DNA of 64,000 nt from Panulirus ornatus (GCF_036320965.1 NC_092251.1:6502501-6566500); one strand, 5' to 3'. Counted from the stretch's first letter, positions 38,601-46,296 are shown. A program made the numbers and translations. Notes: generated by a model from the sequence alone, not told the origin.

Positions 38601-38899
38601 AACTTATATTTTCACATACTTTAGCCAGATATCACCTCCTGGTCCTTTATTGTCAGATGCTCATCAAACCTGAGATTAGGCACTTAATTAGATAAGTCTT
38701 AATTTGAACAATGACCAATCACATATTTTCAGACTTTTTCACTCTTTCATACCTCTTTGTTGACTACAATTTTAGCAAAACTGTTCTTATAATATTTCAT
38801 CGTTGTATCTGCAGGAAGGAAGAAGCCCAGGTAGCATTGCAACATCAGAAGAAGAAAAAGGGTGCTACATATGGATTCAAGGACTTTAGCATCTTCTGA
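18424..38899 (+). CDS. PPIL2: RING/U-box-type peptidyl-prolyl isomerase-like 2 (eleven coding exons)
   Basis: Coding exons are 18424-18455, 19389-19608, 20675-20818, 21613-21778, 22372-22520, 23474-23597, 25428-25576, 26814-26965, 28955-29144, 36793-36944 and 38815-38899. They total 1563 nt, or 520 residues plus stop, the length of the vertebrate protein. Every junction has GT-AG signals and the phase closes. The start [12 protein letters not shown] is the conserved PPIL2 N-terminus. Residues about 38-110 form the U-box ([30 protein letters not shown]), the E3 ubiquitin-ligase module. Residues about 279-435 form a cyclophilin domain with [29 protein letters not shown] and [10 protein letters not shown]. 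The C-terminal 80 residues are charged and end in GFKDFSIF. The protein is nuclear, associates with spliceosomes and ubiquitylates partners in other animals. The residue at the isomerase tryptophan position is His388, so classical isomerase activity is doubtful. Intron 9 is 7.6 kb and full of LINEs. Confidence 0.97.
18840..18990 (-). mobile_element. LINE 3' UTR fragment in PPIL2 intron 1
   Basis: Contains CATATGTAATGCACCGAAAC and CAGGCCCCA, recognisable pieces of the long-form LINE 3' UTR, preceded by a decayed tail module. The rest of intron 1 has no recognised element. Confidence 0.6.
19389..19608 (+). CDS. PPIL2: PPIL2 exon 2 (N-terminal half of U-box)
   Basis: Acceptor TTTTCCAG, donor GTAAGA. 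Encodes residues 11-84 ([12 protein letters not shown] through VNPVTGE). Intron 2 (19609-20674) shows no recognised repeat or gene. Confidence 0.96.
20675..20818 (+). CDS. PPIL2: PPIL2 exon 3 (C-terminal half of U-box)
   Basis: Acceptor TTTTACAG, donor GTGTGT. Encodes residues 85-132, including [10 protein letters not shown] and [14 protein letters not shown]. Intron 3 (20819-21612) shows nothing recognised. Confidence 0.96.
21613..21778 (+). CDS. PPIL2: PPIL2 exon 4
   Basis: Acceptor ACTACATAG, donor GTAAGT. Encodes residues 133 to the first base of 188 ([26 protein letters not shown]), the conserved linker after the U-box. Confidence 0.96.
21826..21912. repeat. Short tandem repeat in PPIL2 intron 4, ~33 bp x 3
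   Basis: Three imperfect units share TTGCAAT-ATT-ATTGCATTTTT. Each unit contains the near-palindrome TGCAAT...ATTGCA. The rest of intron 4 has no recognised feature. Confidence 0.75.
22372..22520 (+). CDS. PPIL2: PPIL2 exon 5
   Basis: Acceptor ATTTACAG, donor GTGAGA. Encodes residues 188-237, rich in Glu, Lys and Arg ([14 protein letters not shown]) and probably helical, as in orthologues between U-box and cyclophilin domain. Confidence 0.95.
22851..23087 (+). mobile_element. SINE copy in PPIL2 intron 5
   Basis: A diverged copy of the roughly 240-bp SINE. It shows AGAAAGAATACTTCCCACAT, GGCGACTAAAAGGGGAGGGA, AGAAGGAACAGAGA and the tail GCTACCTCGTTAACACGGGA then GAATACGTATGAAAAG. It has the same strand as the gene. 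Confidence 0.85.
23474..23597 (+). CDS. PPIL2: PPIL2 exon 6
   Basis: Acceptor TTCGCAG, donor GTATTA. Encodes residues 238-278 ([37 protein letters not shown]), matching the conserved segment just before the cyclophilin domain. Intron 6 (23598-25427) holds only AT-rich unrecognised sequence and a TATG-rich stretch near 25110-25190. Confidence 0.96.
25428..25576 (+). CDS. PPIL2: PPIL2 exon 7 (cyclophilin domain start)
   Basis: Acceptor ATTTACAG, donor GTGAGG. Encodes residues 279-328 ([34 protein letters not shown]). It contains Arg322, Phe327 and Met328, equivalent to CypA Arg55, Phe60 and Met61. Intron 7 (25577-26813) has no recognised element. Confidence 0.96.
26814..26965 (+). CDS. PPIL2: PPIL2 exon 8 (cyclophilin core)
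   Basis: Acceptor TATTTTAG, donor GTGAGT. Encodes residues 329-378 plus two bases ([37 protein letters not shown]). It includes Gln330, equivalent to CypA Gln63. Confidence 0.96.
27134..28027 (-). mobile_element. 5'-truncated LINE copy in PPIL2 intron 8 (long 3' UTR form)
   Basis: On the minus strand this is the last ~143 codons of the main LINE (27578-28009; [34 protein letters not shown]). A ~440-nt 3' UTR follows, ending in the tail module at 27134-27185. Identity to other copies is high and only a few codons differ. It is antisense to PPIL2. Confidence 0.88.
28955..29144 (+). CDS. PPIL2: PPIL2 exon 9 (cyclophilin C-terminal half)
   Basis: Acceptor CTTTGCAG, donor GTTAGT. Completes Phe379 and encodes [34 protein letters not shown] and the following strand to residue 442. 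His388 stands at the CypA Trp121 position. Confidence 0.96.
29235..29515 (+). mobile_element. LINE 3' UTR fragments in PPIL2 intron 9
   Basis: Contains GGAAAGGTCTGTGGGGCCTG, CTGTGGTTTCGGTGCATTAC, GACAGCTAGAGACTGAG and a CACTACCTCGCTGAAG tail-like module. All are landmarks of the long-form LINE 3' UTR read on the plus strand. Confidence 0.7.
30000..30165 (+). mobile_element. LINE tail fragment with (AATA)n end
   Basis: Reads GGATGGGCTATTCTTCATCT, CTGTTTCCTGGCACCACCCC, then CAGCGATTATGTATAATGAA and an AATA-type tail. This is the terminal part of the LINE family in diverged form. 29516-29999 holds nothing recognised. Confidence 0.65.
30218..30270. repeat. (TA)n and T-run at the LINE 3' junction
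   Basis: About 28 nt of TA repeat followed by about 25 T, directly abutting the tail of the minus-strand LINE at 30271. The T-run is the complement of an A-tail. Confidence 0.9.
30271..31024 (-). mobile_element. 5'-truncated LINE copy, short 3' UTR form
   Basis: On the minus strand it starts in the RT connection region ([15 protein letters not shown]) and reads open through to VVYRG and stop at 30454. A ~185-nt 3' UTR with the tail module follows. It lacks the RT core because of 5' truncation. It lies in PPIL2 intron 9, antisense to the gene. Confidence 0.88.
31072..32726 (-). mobile_element. LINE copy with RT, frameshifted, long 3' UTR form
   Basis: On the minus strand coding begins near 32725 ([16 protein letters not shown]) and includes [12 protein letters not shown] and [11 protein letters not shown]. 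The frame is broken near 31911-31914 by one extra A and by a TGG-to-TGA change near 31868. It continues to VVYRG at 31456. Relative to other copies it has an in-frame 12-nt loss just before FADD (WEVS missing) and an extra Ile codon. The 3' UTR is the ~380-nt long form. The 5' end abuts a (TA)n tract. Confidence 0.88.
32727..32806. repeat. (TA)n tract between two LINE 5' ends
   Basis: About 80 nt of perfect AT repeat. The truncated 5' ends of two LINE insertions in opposite orientation meet it on either side. Confidence 0.95.
32807..35600 (+). mobile_element. LINE copy with inverted 5' segment (endonuclease) and intact RT
   Basis: 32807-33487 encodes the AP-endonuclease region on the minus strand. 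It reads [11 protein letters not shown] near 33410, then [20 protein letters not shown] and [10 protein letters not shown], with a stop near 33333. From about 33484 the plus strand carries the directly following part of the element ([18 protein letters not shown]) through RT to the tail module. The inverted piece ends (at 32810) where the plus piece begins, the order expected for a 5' inversion. The 3' UTR (35412-35600) is the short form, ending AAAGTATAATAAATAAATAA and then TA repeats. Confidence 0.88.
33522..35411 (+). CDS. Non-LTR retrotransposon reverse transcriptase, 629-codon open frame
   Basis: The longest intact protein of the main LINE. Residues 1-115 are a basic linker after the missing endonuclease. 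The RT domain runs about 130-400: [54 protein letters not shown] with Asp268, [14 protein letters not shown] and [11 protein letters not shown] with Asp376/Asp377. All three catalytic aspartates are present. After 400 come thumb and C-terminal segments ([43 protein letters not shown]). The layout and a tail of simple repeats fit RTE-like elements, though clade assignment is tentative. The reading frame starts at the first Met after the 5' inversion and is not the native start. Confidence 0.9.
   Translation: MQGKNAIEWEMYKRKRQEVKRKVQEVKKRANESWGERVSLNSRENKKMFWKEVNKVRKTREQMGTSVKGANGEVITSSGDVRRRWSEYFEGLLNVFDDRVADIGCFGRGGVQSERVRENDLVNREEVVKALRKMKAGKAVGLDGIAVEFIKKGGDCIIDWLVRLFNVCMTHGEVPEDWRNACIVPLYKGKGDKSECSNYRGISLLSIPGKLYGRVLIERVKACTEHQVGEEWCGFRSGRGCVDQVFALKNVCEKYLEKQMDLYVAFMDLEKAYDRVDRDALWKVLRIYGVGGKLLEAVKSFYRGCKACVRVGREESDWFSVNVGLRQGCVMSPWLFNLFMDGVVREVNARFLERGASMKSVGDERAWEVSQLLFADDTALVADSCEKLQKLVTEFGKVCGRRKLRVNVNKSKVIRYSRVEGQVNWEVSLNGEKLEEVKCFRYLGVDLAADGTMEAEVDHRVGEGAKILGALKNVWKSRTLSWKAKMGMFEGIVVPTMLYGCEAWAMDRVVRRRMDVLEMRCLRTMFGVRWFDRVSNVRVREMCGNKKSVVERAEEGVLKWFGHMERMSEERLTKRIYVLEVEGTRRRGRPNWRWKDGVKKILCDRGLNMQEGERRARNRVSWSDVVYRG
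35603..35690. repeat. (TA)n tract at LINE 3' end
   Basis: TA and TACA repeats directly following the AATAAATA tail of the LINE. It separates that copy from an older minus-strand LINE. Confidence 0.9.
35697..36714 (-). mobile_element. Older LINE copy ending ~79 bp before PPIL2 exon 10
   Basis: On the minus strand it matches the main LINE from the palm ([25 protein letters not shown]) to near the C-terminus, with many substitutions and indels and no long frame. The 5' boundary near 36714 leaves about 79 nt to the exon 10 acceptor. It is clearly older than its neighbours. Confidence 0.8.
36793..36944 (+). CDS. PPIL2: PPIL2 exon 10
   Basis: Acceptor CCAACAG with a weak pyrimidine tract, donor GTAAGT. 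Encodes residues 443-492 plus two bases, a Lys/Glu-rich helix ([18 protein letters not shown]) followed by [17 protein letters not shown], the conserved F-x-x-GVGKF motif near the PPIL2 C-terminus. Confidence 0.95.
37404..37910 (+). mobile_element. LINE 3' UTR fragments in PPIL2 intron 10
   Basis: Two successive tail pieces. The first has CCTGTGGGGCCTGGATGTGG, a GCTACCTTGCTGAAGCAGGA module, a TATG-rich body and GCTACCTCACTGGC then CAAGTATAATAAATAAA. A second tail follows near 37870-37910. They are truncated, diverged copies. Confidence 0.7.
37911..38390 (-). mobile_element. Decayed LINE 3' end, inverted relative to its neighbour
   Basis: The minus strand carries the 3' UTR and C-terminal coding region of the LINE in decayed form. 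Plus-strand landmarks are CATTCATTCTCTAGCAATCA, CACCCTTCAGCATGTCCAGG and CATTCTCTCCATACGTTCAG. The rest of intron 10 (38391-38814) has nothing recognised. Confidence 0.65.
38815..38899 (+). CDS. PPIL2: PPIL2 exon 11 (C-terminus and stop)
   Basis: Acceptor TATCTGCAG. Encodes [20 protein letters not shown] then FKDFSIF and TGA, matching the basic stretch and G-F-x-D-F ending of orthologues. Confidence 0.95.
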
Positions 38900-39016
38900 G
38901 GGTTAATTGCTAATGTGAAAGGACCAGTACTACTGGTATGTTGTATAAGGAGCTATAACTAATTTTAAGCAGTAAGGACAAATATTCTTACATTCATTGG
39001 AAGTTTCACTACCTTT

Positions 39017-39022
39017 AATAAA
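39017..39022 (+). promoter_or_regulatory. Candidate PPIL2 polyadenylation signal AATAAA
   Basis: First AATAAA hexamer after the PPIL2 stop, 118 nt downstream. It would give a short 3' UTR. The stretch to 39712 holds no recognised gene. Confidence 0.55.
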
Positions 39023-39712
39023 TATTATTTCCAATTATTGATGTAATTTCCTAAAATGTCTGTTCAGAAGAGCAACTGATATTAGTTCCTGATAAGCTTG
39101 AAGGATAAATACTTTTTTAACTGCATTCCTACCCAGCCAAGGAACAGGGTCCTAATTCAGGAAGGCTCACCACCTCAACATAGTATCAGTACTTCTTAGA
39201 GACTGCATTTCACAGATCACTTGATCAGGACCTACAAGAATAAGTGAAGAAATAAGTTCTTACTTCACAACCTGGGTCAGCTCATGGTCTAAAGACCAGC
39301 TTGCTAATTACAACAAAATTCCTGTTCACCATCAGACTAAGTCTTGTGTTTCAAGTCATAATAATAATACAGGTGTTGTACCGTGAGCTGCATCTGGTAA
39401 ATGTATTTAATATTCATATTCTAATTTCCTTTCCCCAATTAGTGAGGTAACATCAGGAACAACAGAATAATGGTCTCATTTACCCAGTCTCAAGCTGTCA
39501 TGTATAATGTACTTTACCACTTCACATTCTATGATTCAACTTGTTAACAAGACATTGCACCCTCCCTCACTGCTCCACTTTATTCTAGATAGTGCTTGGA
39601 AATATAGCAGTCCTGACAGTTTAAACATATGCAAGTCTTGGGACTTAAACCCAAATGGAAGAGAGCATATTATGTTGCAAATGGACCTGAGAACATGGCC
39701 AGCTTCTTGAGC

Positions 39713-39878
39713 ACTACAAGAGGTCCAAGAAGATGGGGCTCCTGGGGAGGGAAGTGTATGTACGTATATGGGGGAAGAGAACAGAATATATATGGACTAC
39801 AGGAGGTCCATAAAGATAGACAGGGCTACTGGGGCAGGAAGTGCATATATGTATGTGGGAGAAGAGTAGAGAATGTAT
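39713..39878. repeat. Two-copy tandem duplication, ~83 bp
   Basis: CTACAAGAGGTCCAAGAAGA...GGGAAGAGAACAGAATATA is followed by CTACAGGAGGTCCATAAAGA...GGGAGAAGAGTAGAGAATG. The copies differ at several bases and by small indels. Confidence 0.75.
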
Positions 39879-39879
39879 A

Positions 39880-40085
39880 ATTTTTCCTTTCCTTCATGCA
39901 TTTTGCGCTGTTTCCTGTAGGGTGGAGTGACATTGGGAATGGATGTGTATATATGAATGTATATGTATTTTTTTTACCGCTGTTTCCCGCATCAGCGAGG
40001 GAGCGTAAGGAAACAGACAAAGAATGGTCCAACCACTCATATAATGTATATACGTAAATGCCCATACACGCATATATACATACAT
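39880..40085. mobile_element. LINE tail fragments, opposed
   Basis: A plus-strand piece (GTTTCCTGTAGGGTGGAGTG) is followed by a minus-strand tail module (CCGCTGTTTCCCGCATCAGC, GCGTAAGGAAACAGACAAAG). Both are truncated ends of the LINE family. Confidence 0.6.
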
Positions 40086-40086
40086 A

Positions 40087-40327
40087 TATCCCTGGTGATA
40101 GGGGAGAAAGAATACTTCCCACGTATTCCCTGTGTGTGGTAGAAGGCAATTAAAAGGGGAGGGAGCGGGTGGCTGGAAATCCTCCCCTCTCGTTTTTTTT
40201 TTAATTTCCCAAAAGAAGGAACAGAGAAGGGGGCCAGGTGAGGATATTCCCTCTAAGGCCCAGTCCTCTGTTCTTAACGCTACCTCGCTAACGCGGGAAA
40301 TGGCGAATAGTATGAAAAAAAAAAAAT
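40087..40327 (+). mobile_element. SINE copy with A-tail
   Basis: Full-length. ATCCCTGGTGATAGGGGAGA at the 5' end, GCTACCTCGCTAACGCGGGA at the tail, then GAATAGTATG and an A-run. Confidence 0.88.
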
Positions 40328-40344
40328 TTTCAACGTACATATAC

Positions 40345-40567
40345 ATGGGGATAGGGGAGAAAGAATACTTCCCATATTCCCTGGTTGTCGTAGAAGGTGA
40401 CTAAGAGGGGAGGGAGCAGGGGCTGGAAATCCTCTCCTCTCGTTTTTAATTTTCCAAAAGAAGGAACAGAGAAGGGGGCCAGGTGAGGATTTCCCTCAAA
40501 GGCTCAGTCCTCTGTTCTTAATGCTACCTTGCTAATGTGGGAAATAGTGAATAGTATGAAAAAAAAC
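40345..40567 (+). mobile_element. SINE copy, tandem to the preceding one
   Basis: Starts at GGGGATAGGGGAGAAAGAAT without the ATCCCT and ends GCTACCTTGCTAATGTGGGA then GAATAGTATGAAAAAA. It lies only 17 nt after the previous copy in the same orientation. Confidence 0.85.
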
Positions 40568-40760
40568 ATGTACACATGTACATATTCATACTTGCTGGCT
40601 TCATCCATTACCTTCGTATGTATGTATGTATATATATGCGTATATATAAGTGTAGGTACGTATATATGTTTGTGAATAGATTTGTCTTTCTTTGTCTGTT
40701 TTCTGGCACTACCTCGTTAATGCAGGAAAGTGTTAAAGTAAGAGAAAACATTTTTTATTA
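40568..40760 (+). mobile_element. LINE tail fragment
   Basis: A TATG-rich body, then TTTGTCTGTTTTCTGGCACT and ACCTCGTTAATGCAGGAAAG, the terminal module of the LINE in diverged form. Confidence 0.6.
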
Positions 40761-40765
40761 TTATT

Positions 40766-40975
40766 ATCCCTGGGGAAAGGGGAGAAAGAATACTTCCCAT
40801 GTATTTCCTGCATGTCATAGAAGGCGACTAAAAGGAGAGGGAGTGGGGTGCAGGAAATTCTCCCCTCCCATTTTTTTAATTTTCCAACAGAAGGAACAGA
40901 GAAGGGGGCCAAGTGAGGATATTCCCTCAAAGGCTCAGTCCTCTGTCCTTAATGCTAACGTGGGAAATGGCATTA
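40766..40975 (+). mobile_element. SINE copy with deleted tail module
   Basis: ATCCCTGGGGAAAGGGGAGA at the 5' end. The 3' end reads CTTAATGCTAACGTGGGAAA, missing the ACCTCG part of the tail. Confidence 0.82.
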
Positions 40976-40977
40976 CA

Positions 40978-41970
40978 AATGACAGCAAGAGACTGAGACT
41001 AGCTGTCAAGTTTAATGCACCAAAACCACAGTTCCCTCTCCACATCCAGGCCCCACAGACCTTTTCATGGTTTACCTCAGATGTTTCACATCTCCTGGTT
41101 CAGTCCACTGACAGAACATCAACCCCGGTATACCACATCATTCCAATTCACTCTATTCCTCACAGTCGAGGGTTGATGTGGTCAGTTGACTGAATGAGGG
41201 CATGAGAAGTGTTTGGGGTAAACCACGGAAAGGTCTATGGGGCTGGTTGTGGATAGGTAACTGTTTTCACTGCATTACATGACAGCTTGAGAATGGGTGT
41301 AAGCGAATGCAACCTTTCTTAGTTTCTTCCTAGCACTACCTCACTAATATGGGAAACGGCTATCAAGAATGAAAATAGAATTCCATTCTTGTCTGCTGTT
41401 ATAGCTAAGTAGCACCCGGAACAGGCAAATAATGGTCATTTGCTCACATTCACTCTAGCTGTCATGTACAACACACTAACCTAGAGCTCCCCTATCTGCA
41501 ACCATGCCCAAAAGACTGCCATGGATTCCCCTTAATTTTTCATGTGCCTTAGTTCACCGGATTGACAGCGTCATCCTGTATACCACACTGCTCCAGTTCA
41601 CTCTATCCCTTGCTTGCCTCACACCCTTCTACATATTCAGGCCCTAAACAGTCAGAACATCTTTCACTCCATCCTTCCACCTCTTTCTTGGTTTTTCACT
41701 TTTCTTTTTTTCCTCTACTCCCAACATTTATATACTCTTAGTCATCCTATCCATAAGTCCAAGCCATTTCAGTGCACCCTCTTAAACACTCGTACATACT
41801 CCTCTTAATCCACACCTCTCTCTTACCCTATCAACCCTCTACACTCCACATATTTTCCTCAAACATTTTATTTCCAATAACATTCAACCACTTCTGTACT
41901 TTGTCTCAAAGGGGCCATGCCTCGCATCCATACAACACTGATGGTGCTACATACGTAGGATTCTAATGAG
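40978..41970. mobile_element. Mosaic of inverted LINE 3' fragments
   Basis: 41020-41160 is LINE 3' UTR on the minus strand (CTCCACATCCAGGCCCCACA, CCCCGGTATACCACATC). 41165-41385 is the same region on the plus strand (GAGGGTTGATGTGGTCAG, GGGGTAAACCACGGAAAGG), forming an imperfect inverted repeat. 41390-41970 is again minus strand, decayed, reaching into the C-terminal coding part. No frame survives. Confidence 0.7.
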
Positions 41971-42441
41971 AAGTTAGGTTTGATATTGTGAATGTTGTAG
42001 AAATGAAGAGAGAAAAAGTTAGGTCTGGGAGCTGTGTCCATAAGAGTTGATTAGGTTCCTGGGAACCATCCAGCCTTCCCCAGTTGATGGCACCATTTGA
42101 ATTTAGCACCAAAGAATGTGGATGAAAATGAAGTCATGATTCTTATGTGAAGGGAAGAAAAAAAGTGTTGAGGAGAATAAAAGTGTATGAATCAAATTTC
42201 TCTTTTTAGTGAAGAGGGTGTGGAATTATGGATTGTATGCCTGTAACACACATGTAAGTGAGGCAGGTCAAAAATAATCTAGGAAGGTGGATGGAGGGGA
42301 GTGGGGGTTACATGACCAACACAGTGCTGCCTCCCTGCATCGACATCACCAGCCTTTTTGACACCCAGGCTGCAATACTTCCTTGGACAGTGGGTGCATT
42401 GTCACCTATTTCTGGCTGCCACCTACAGCTGATTTTCAGTA
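41971..42441. other. No gene recognised
   Basis: Between the LINE mosaic and the DNA transposon. A minus-strand 63-codon open frame (42308-42499) crosses the transposon edge and resembles nothing recognised. Confidence 0.5.
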
Positions 42442-43534
42442 CAGGTACGCCATCGATTTTCCGGCACTCTTGGTTCCAACGCCTTACTGGATTAACCATT
42501 TTGCTGGTCCAACCGTAGTCATGTAATAATAATTCATCAACACACCTCTAACCGACTAATTATACATCTCCCATGTGTTTAAAGTATACCGTGGACTGCT
42601 AGAAATTTAAATTTAACAAATATTAAGTGTTTGAGCACCCTAAGATGGTAAGTCAGTCCTTAAATTGTTTGAATTCTGTTGGGTCTTCTTTGTCTTCTGT
42701 TGTTAGTGTTTTCCTAGGTGTGCATCGCCAGAATAATGCAGTTTCGTCTGCAGTATACAACTGCTCAGGACTGAGGTGCTCGGCAGTTACGAGTTTCACA
42801 AACTCATCCACATACTCGGGAGCTCCGTGGTTTGCAGACCGCTTTTCTCCGCACACTTTATTCATGGAAATTCCATGATGCTTCTGGAATCTTTGAAGCC
42901 ATCCTTCACTATAGTCACGCACATGTTGTAATTTAAGTTCTTTAGGGAACAACTAAGCCTGATCCATTATCATTCTACCTGATAAGTCCACTCCATAACT
43001 CCAACACTGTCGAAACCATTCCATCATCAGTTGATCATACTCAGTACTCTTACCATCTTTCATAGTTTTTCTAATCGTCATTTGCTTCTTGGAATCACTG
43101 TCTGCATAGAATTTCAATATTTTCTCCCCTTGTTTCTTTATATCATAAACAGTTGATGAACCAATACTGTAAAAGTCACACAGCTTATGCACCGAAACAC
43201 CATGGTCCATATTTTTCAACAGTTCTACTTTATCTTGGATCGACATGGACTGGTTTACGTTTGACACCACGACTGACACTCTCATATGTCTTAGAAACCA
43301 TAGCTAGGGTTAAATTTAAGCAAAATAAGCTAAGAATCTCGCAGAACTGCAGTATCACCACCAACAAGTGCAGTGTAAAGAACGTAAATAAGTGCACCCT
43401 ACACACAATGCCATCTGTGGCTGCCCAGTAAACTAATCTAGTGGCCGCGGTAATTTCAAGTTCCCTCACGTAATTTTGTCCGAACCAAAGGAGGTGCCGA
43501 AGCTTCAGATGCCGAAAAATCGGTGATGTACCTG
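42442..43534 (-). mobile_element. Pogo/jerky-like DNA transposon, internally deleted
   Basis: Terminal inverted repeats CAGGTACGCCATCGATTTTC (left) and CAGGTACATCACCGATTTTT (right, minus strand), each continuing to CGGCA, are flanked by TA target duplications at 42440-42441 and 43535-43536. The minus strand encodes a CENP-B-type N-terminus (DKVELLKNMDHGVSVHKLCD, IGSSTVYDIKKQ) and the second DNA-binding HTH (WLQRFQKHHGIS). The first catalytic block, YTADETALFWR, follows and the frame stops soon after. The rest of the DDE domain is absent, so the copy is non-autonomous. Confidence 0.85.
42653..43285 (-). pseudogene. Truncated jerky/Tigger-type transposase
   Basis: Two abutting frames, 43285-42953 (110 codons, CENP-B-type HTH) and 42952-42653 (99 codons, HTH_Tnp_Tc5 region plus start of DDE). 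They are separated by an in-frame stop at 42953-42955 (TAG), so they form one protein broken by a nonsense change. The second part contains the DET of the first catalytic block but loses the remaining acidic residues through deletion. It cannot be an active transposase. Confidence 0.82.
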
Positions 43535-43536
43535 TA

Positions 43537-45200
43537 CCATCAAATATTCTAGTTTAATTTTCCTTACAAAAATATATGACAAAATTTTATACACCAAAAT
43601 ATTTAGGAGAGGCATGCTATGGTAGAAGAATTCATCCAAGTACATTCTAGTAGTGGACTGTGTGTATTAAGTGGTAAATAACTCAACACTATTTCATATA
43701 CATTCGCAGATGCAATCAAGTCAAAATTTCAAAAATGTCTTAGTTATCACCAAATCAAAATTTAGTCCAAAAAATTTCACCAATATAAACCTCAATTTTG
43801 AAAAGGTGCACTGAAAGTGATAATAATAAAAAGAAGACTTTTGATTTTTACATGCAAATAAGTCTCCTGCATACTCTGAAACAATCCCAATAAAATTTGA
43901 TAGTACATCTTTGCAGATTATCACTGAACTTAGTATGAACATGCTCCTCTACACTCCTTTTAAAAGAAAATGATTGTACAAATATTTACTTGGAAGGAAA
44001 TCAAACAATTACATAACTTTACAAGCTTAAGCTCTTCCTCAGGATGGAGTTTTTCCACTGATCAAGAGCTTCTGTTTTATTAAAGTACTATATCATGTGC
44101 CATCTGAGTCTACAATCAACTGCAGTAAAAAATTTGAGGTAAATGCATAGTTATTTCAGGTAATCTAAAATATATAATGCAGCCCTAATATTTTTAACTT
44201 TTGCTTTACTGGTTTTACATATAAAAAAATCTGTCGAGTATGAGACTTTCCCAAGCCCTGTTAGATGTAAGCTTAAGGTACAACAGCTCTCATGTCTTTC
44301 TCAGACATCATGATAGACTATACAGTTAAACAATAAGCCCAATTAGTGAATGTATAGACACCCGTGACTAGTTTCTGGTTATTGGCTTCTTAGAAACAAA
44401 ATACATTCTTTTTTCAAAACCACTTACATGTTGGCTGCATTTACATATAAGGCTACTTCACCTTAGCATGTCAGTTTAACTTTTCCAAGAGAGAAAAAAA
44501 GAAAGTGTGGGGACTCAGAAGTGTACATCAGTTTACTCCTGGCTTAACTAAGAAAATTCAAACTAAAGAGTTCATTTTCTGAGTTTGACAGTTGAGGTAA
44601 AGGTACAGTGACCTTATCTAGTAGTAGACCAAGTTGGTTAATGCACAGAAGAGGTGGCCACTAACTCACCCTTTGCCTAAGTTATCAGGAAAGTAATTAA
44701 AATATAATTAAGAAACTTTTGCACATATAACAGAAAAGAAACTCAAAATGTTGGCAAATAAAACAGGAGCCAAAAACTTTGGAAAGTATAACTTGAAGGA
44801 GGTAGCTAAAAAACTGTAGACTAATACCTTACATTATATGTTTGTAGCAATAAATCTGAGAAGCTTGAGTAAAAGTACACTACATTGGATTGTATAATTA
44901 TGCTAAAGGAATAAAATGCCATAGGATCATATAGCAAGTATCAGTGATTTACGTAATATGAGTCAACAGTGAAAACATGTGAAAGCTTTGCCCTCATGAG
45001 TATTATGTCTGAAACAGGAGCCTTTGATGTCCACTCACATAAAAGAGTATAATGTTTGCTCTTTATAGGTCCACAGTCTGGGACTTATCAGTGCACTGTA
45101 ACTAAAGGTGTAATTTCTTTATTATTATTATATTCTATGTGAAAAAAACTCCAACTTATCCCTCATTAACGCTCAGTTCTTTCATAAAGGAAATGTCATC
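43537..45200. other. No gene recognised (1.66 kb)
   Basis: AT-rich sequence with no recognised repeat, domain or splice-supported frame. Confidence 0.5.
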
Positions 45201-45204
45201 AAAA

Positions 45205-45370
45205 GCCAAAGACTGAAGCAGGGGGTAGCGATGCTGTTTCCTGTGGGGTGTAGTGACAGGAATGGATGAAGGCAAGCAAGTATGAATATGTACATGTGTG
45301 TATATGTATATGTTGATATGTATATGTATGTATATGTGTGTATATGGGCATTTATGTATTTATTTTTATT
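45205..45370 (+). mobile_element. LINE 3' UTR fragment
   Basis: GAAGCAGGGGGTAGCGATGC, GCTGTTTCCTGTGGGGTG and a TATG-rich body, the middle of the long-form 3' UTR on the plus strand. Confidence 0.6.
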
Positions 45371-45375
45371 CATTG

Positions 45376-46041
45376 TACTTTGTCGCTGTCTCCCGTGTTA
45401 GCAAGGTAGCGCAAGGAAACACATGAAAGAATGGCCCGACCCACCCACATACACATGTACATACATACACATCCACACACGCATATATACATTCCAATAC
45501 ATTTCAACGTAAACATATATATACATACAGACATATACATATATACACAATTCATACTTGCTGCCTTTATTCATTCCCGTTGCCACCCCGCCACACATGA
45601 AATGACACCCCCCTCCCCCAGCATGCATGCAAGGTAATGCTAGGAAAAGACAACAAAGGCCACATTCATTCACACCCAGTCTCTAGCTGTCATGTATAAT
45701 GCACTAAAACCACAGCTCCCTTTCCACATTCAGGCCCCACACAACTTTCCATGGTTTACCCCAGACGCTTCAAATGCCCTGGTTCAATCCATTGACAGCA
45801 CGTCGACCCTGGTATACCACATCGTTCCAATTCACTCTATTCCTTACACGCCTTTCACCTTCCTGCATGTTCAGGCCCGATCACTCAAAATCTTTTTCAC
45901 TCCATCCTTCCACCTCCAATTAGGTCTCCCACTTCTCATTCCCTCCACCTCTGACACATATATTCTTTTTGTCAATCTTCCCTCACTCATCCTCTCCATG
46001 TGACCAGACCATTTCAATACATCCTCTTCTGCTCTCTCAAC

Positions 46042-46046
<5 letters not shown>
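45376..46046 (-). mobile_element. LINE 3' end, long 3' UTR form
   Basis: On the minus strand, C-terminal coding sequence (46046-45790) followed by a long 3' UTR ending in the tail module at 45376-45420. The coding part is interrupted upstream by a (CA)n(TA)n tract where another LINE has inserted. Confidence 0.8.
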
Positions 46047-46098
<52 letters not shown>

Positions 46099-46111
46099 TC
46101 TTTTTTTTTTT
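46043..46111. repeat. (CA)n(TA)n plus T-run at LINE junction
   Basis: About 24 nt of CA, then about 27 nt of TA, then a T-rich stretch leading into the next LINE's tail module. Confidence 0.92.
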
Positions 46112-46296
46112 TATACTTTGTCGCTGTCTCCCGCGTTTGCGAGGTAGCGCAAGGAAACAGACGAAAGAAATGGCCCAACCCCCCCCATACACATGTACAT
46201 ACACACGTCCACACACGCAAATATACATACCTACACAGCTTTCCTTGGTTTACCCCGGACGCTTCACATGCCTTGATTCAATCCACTGACAGCACA

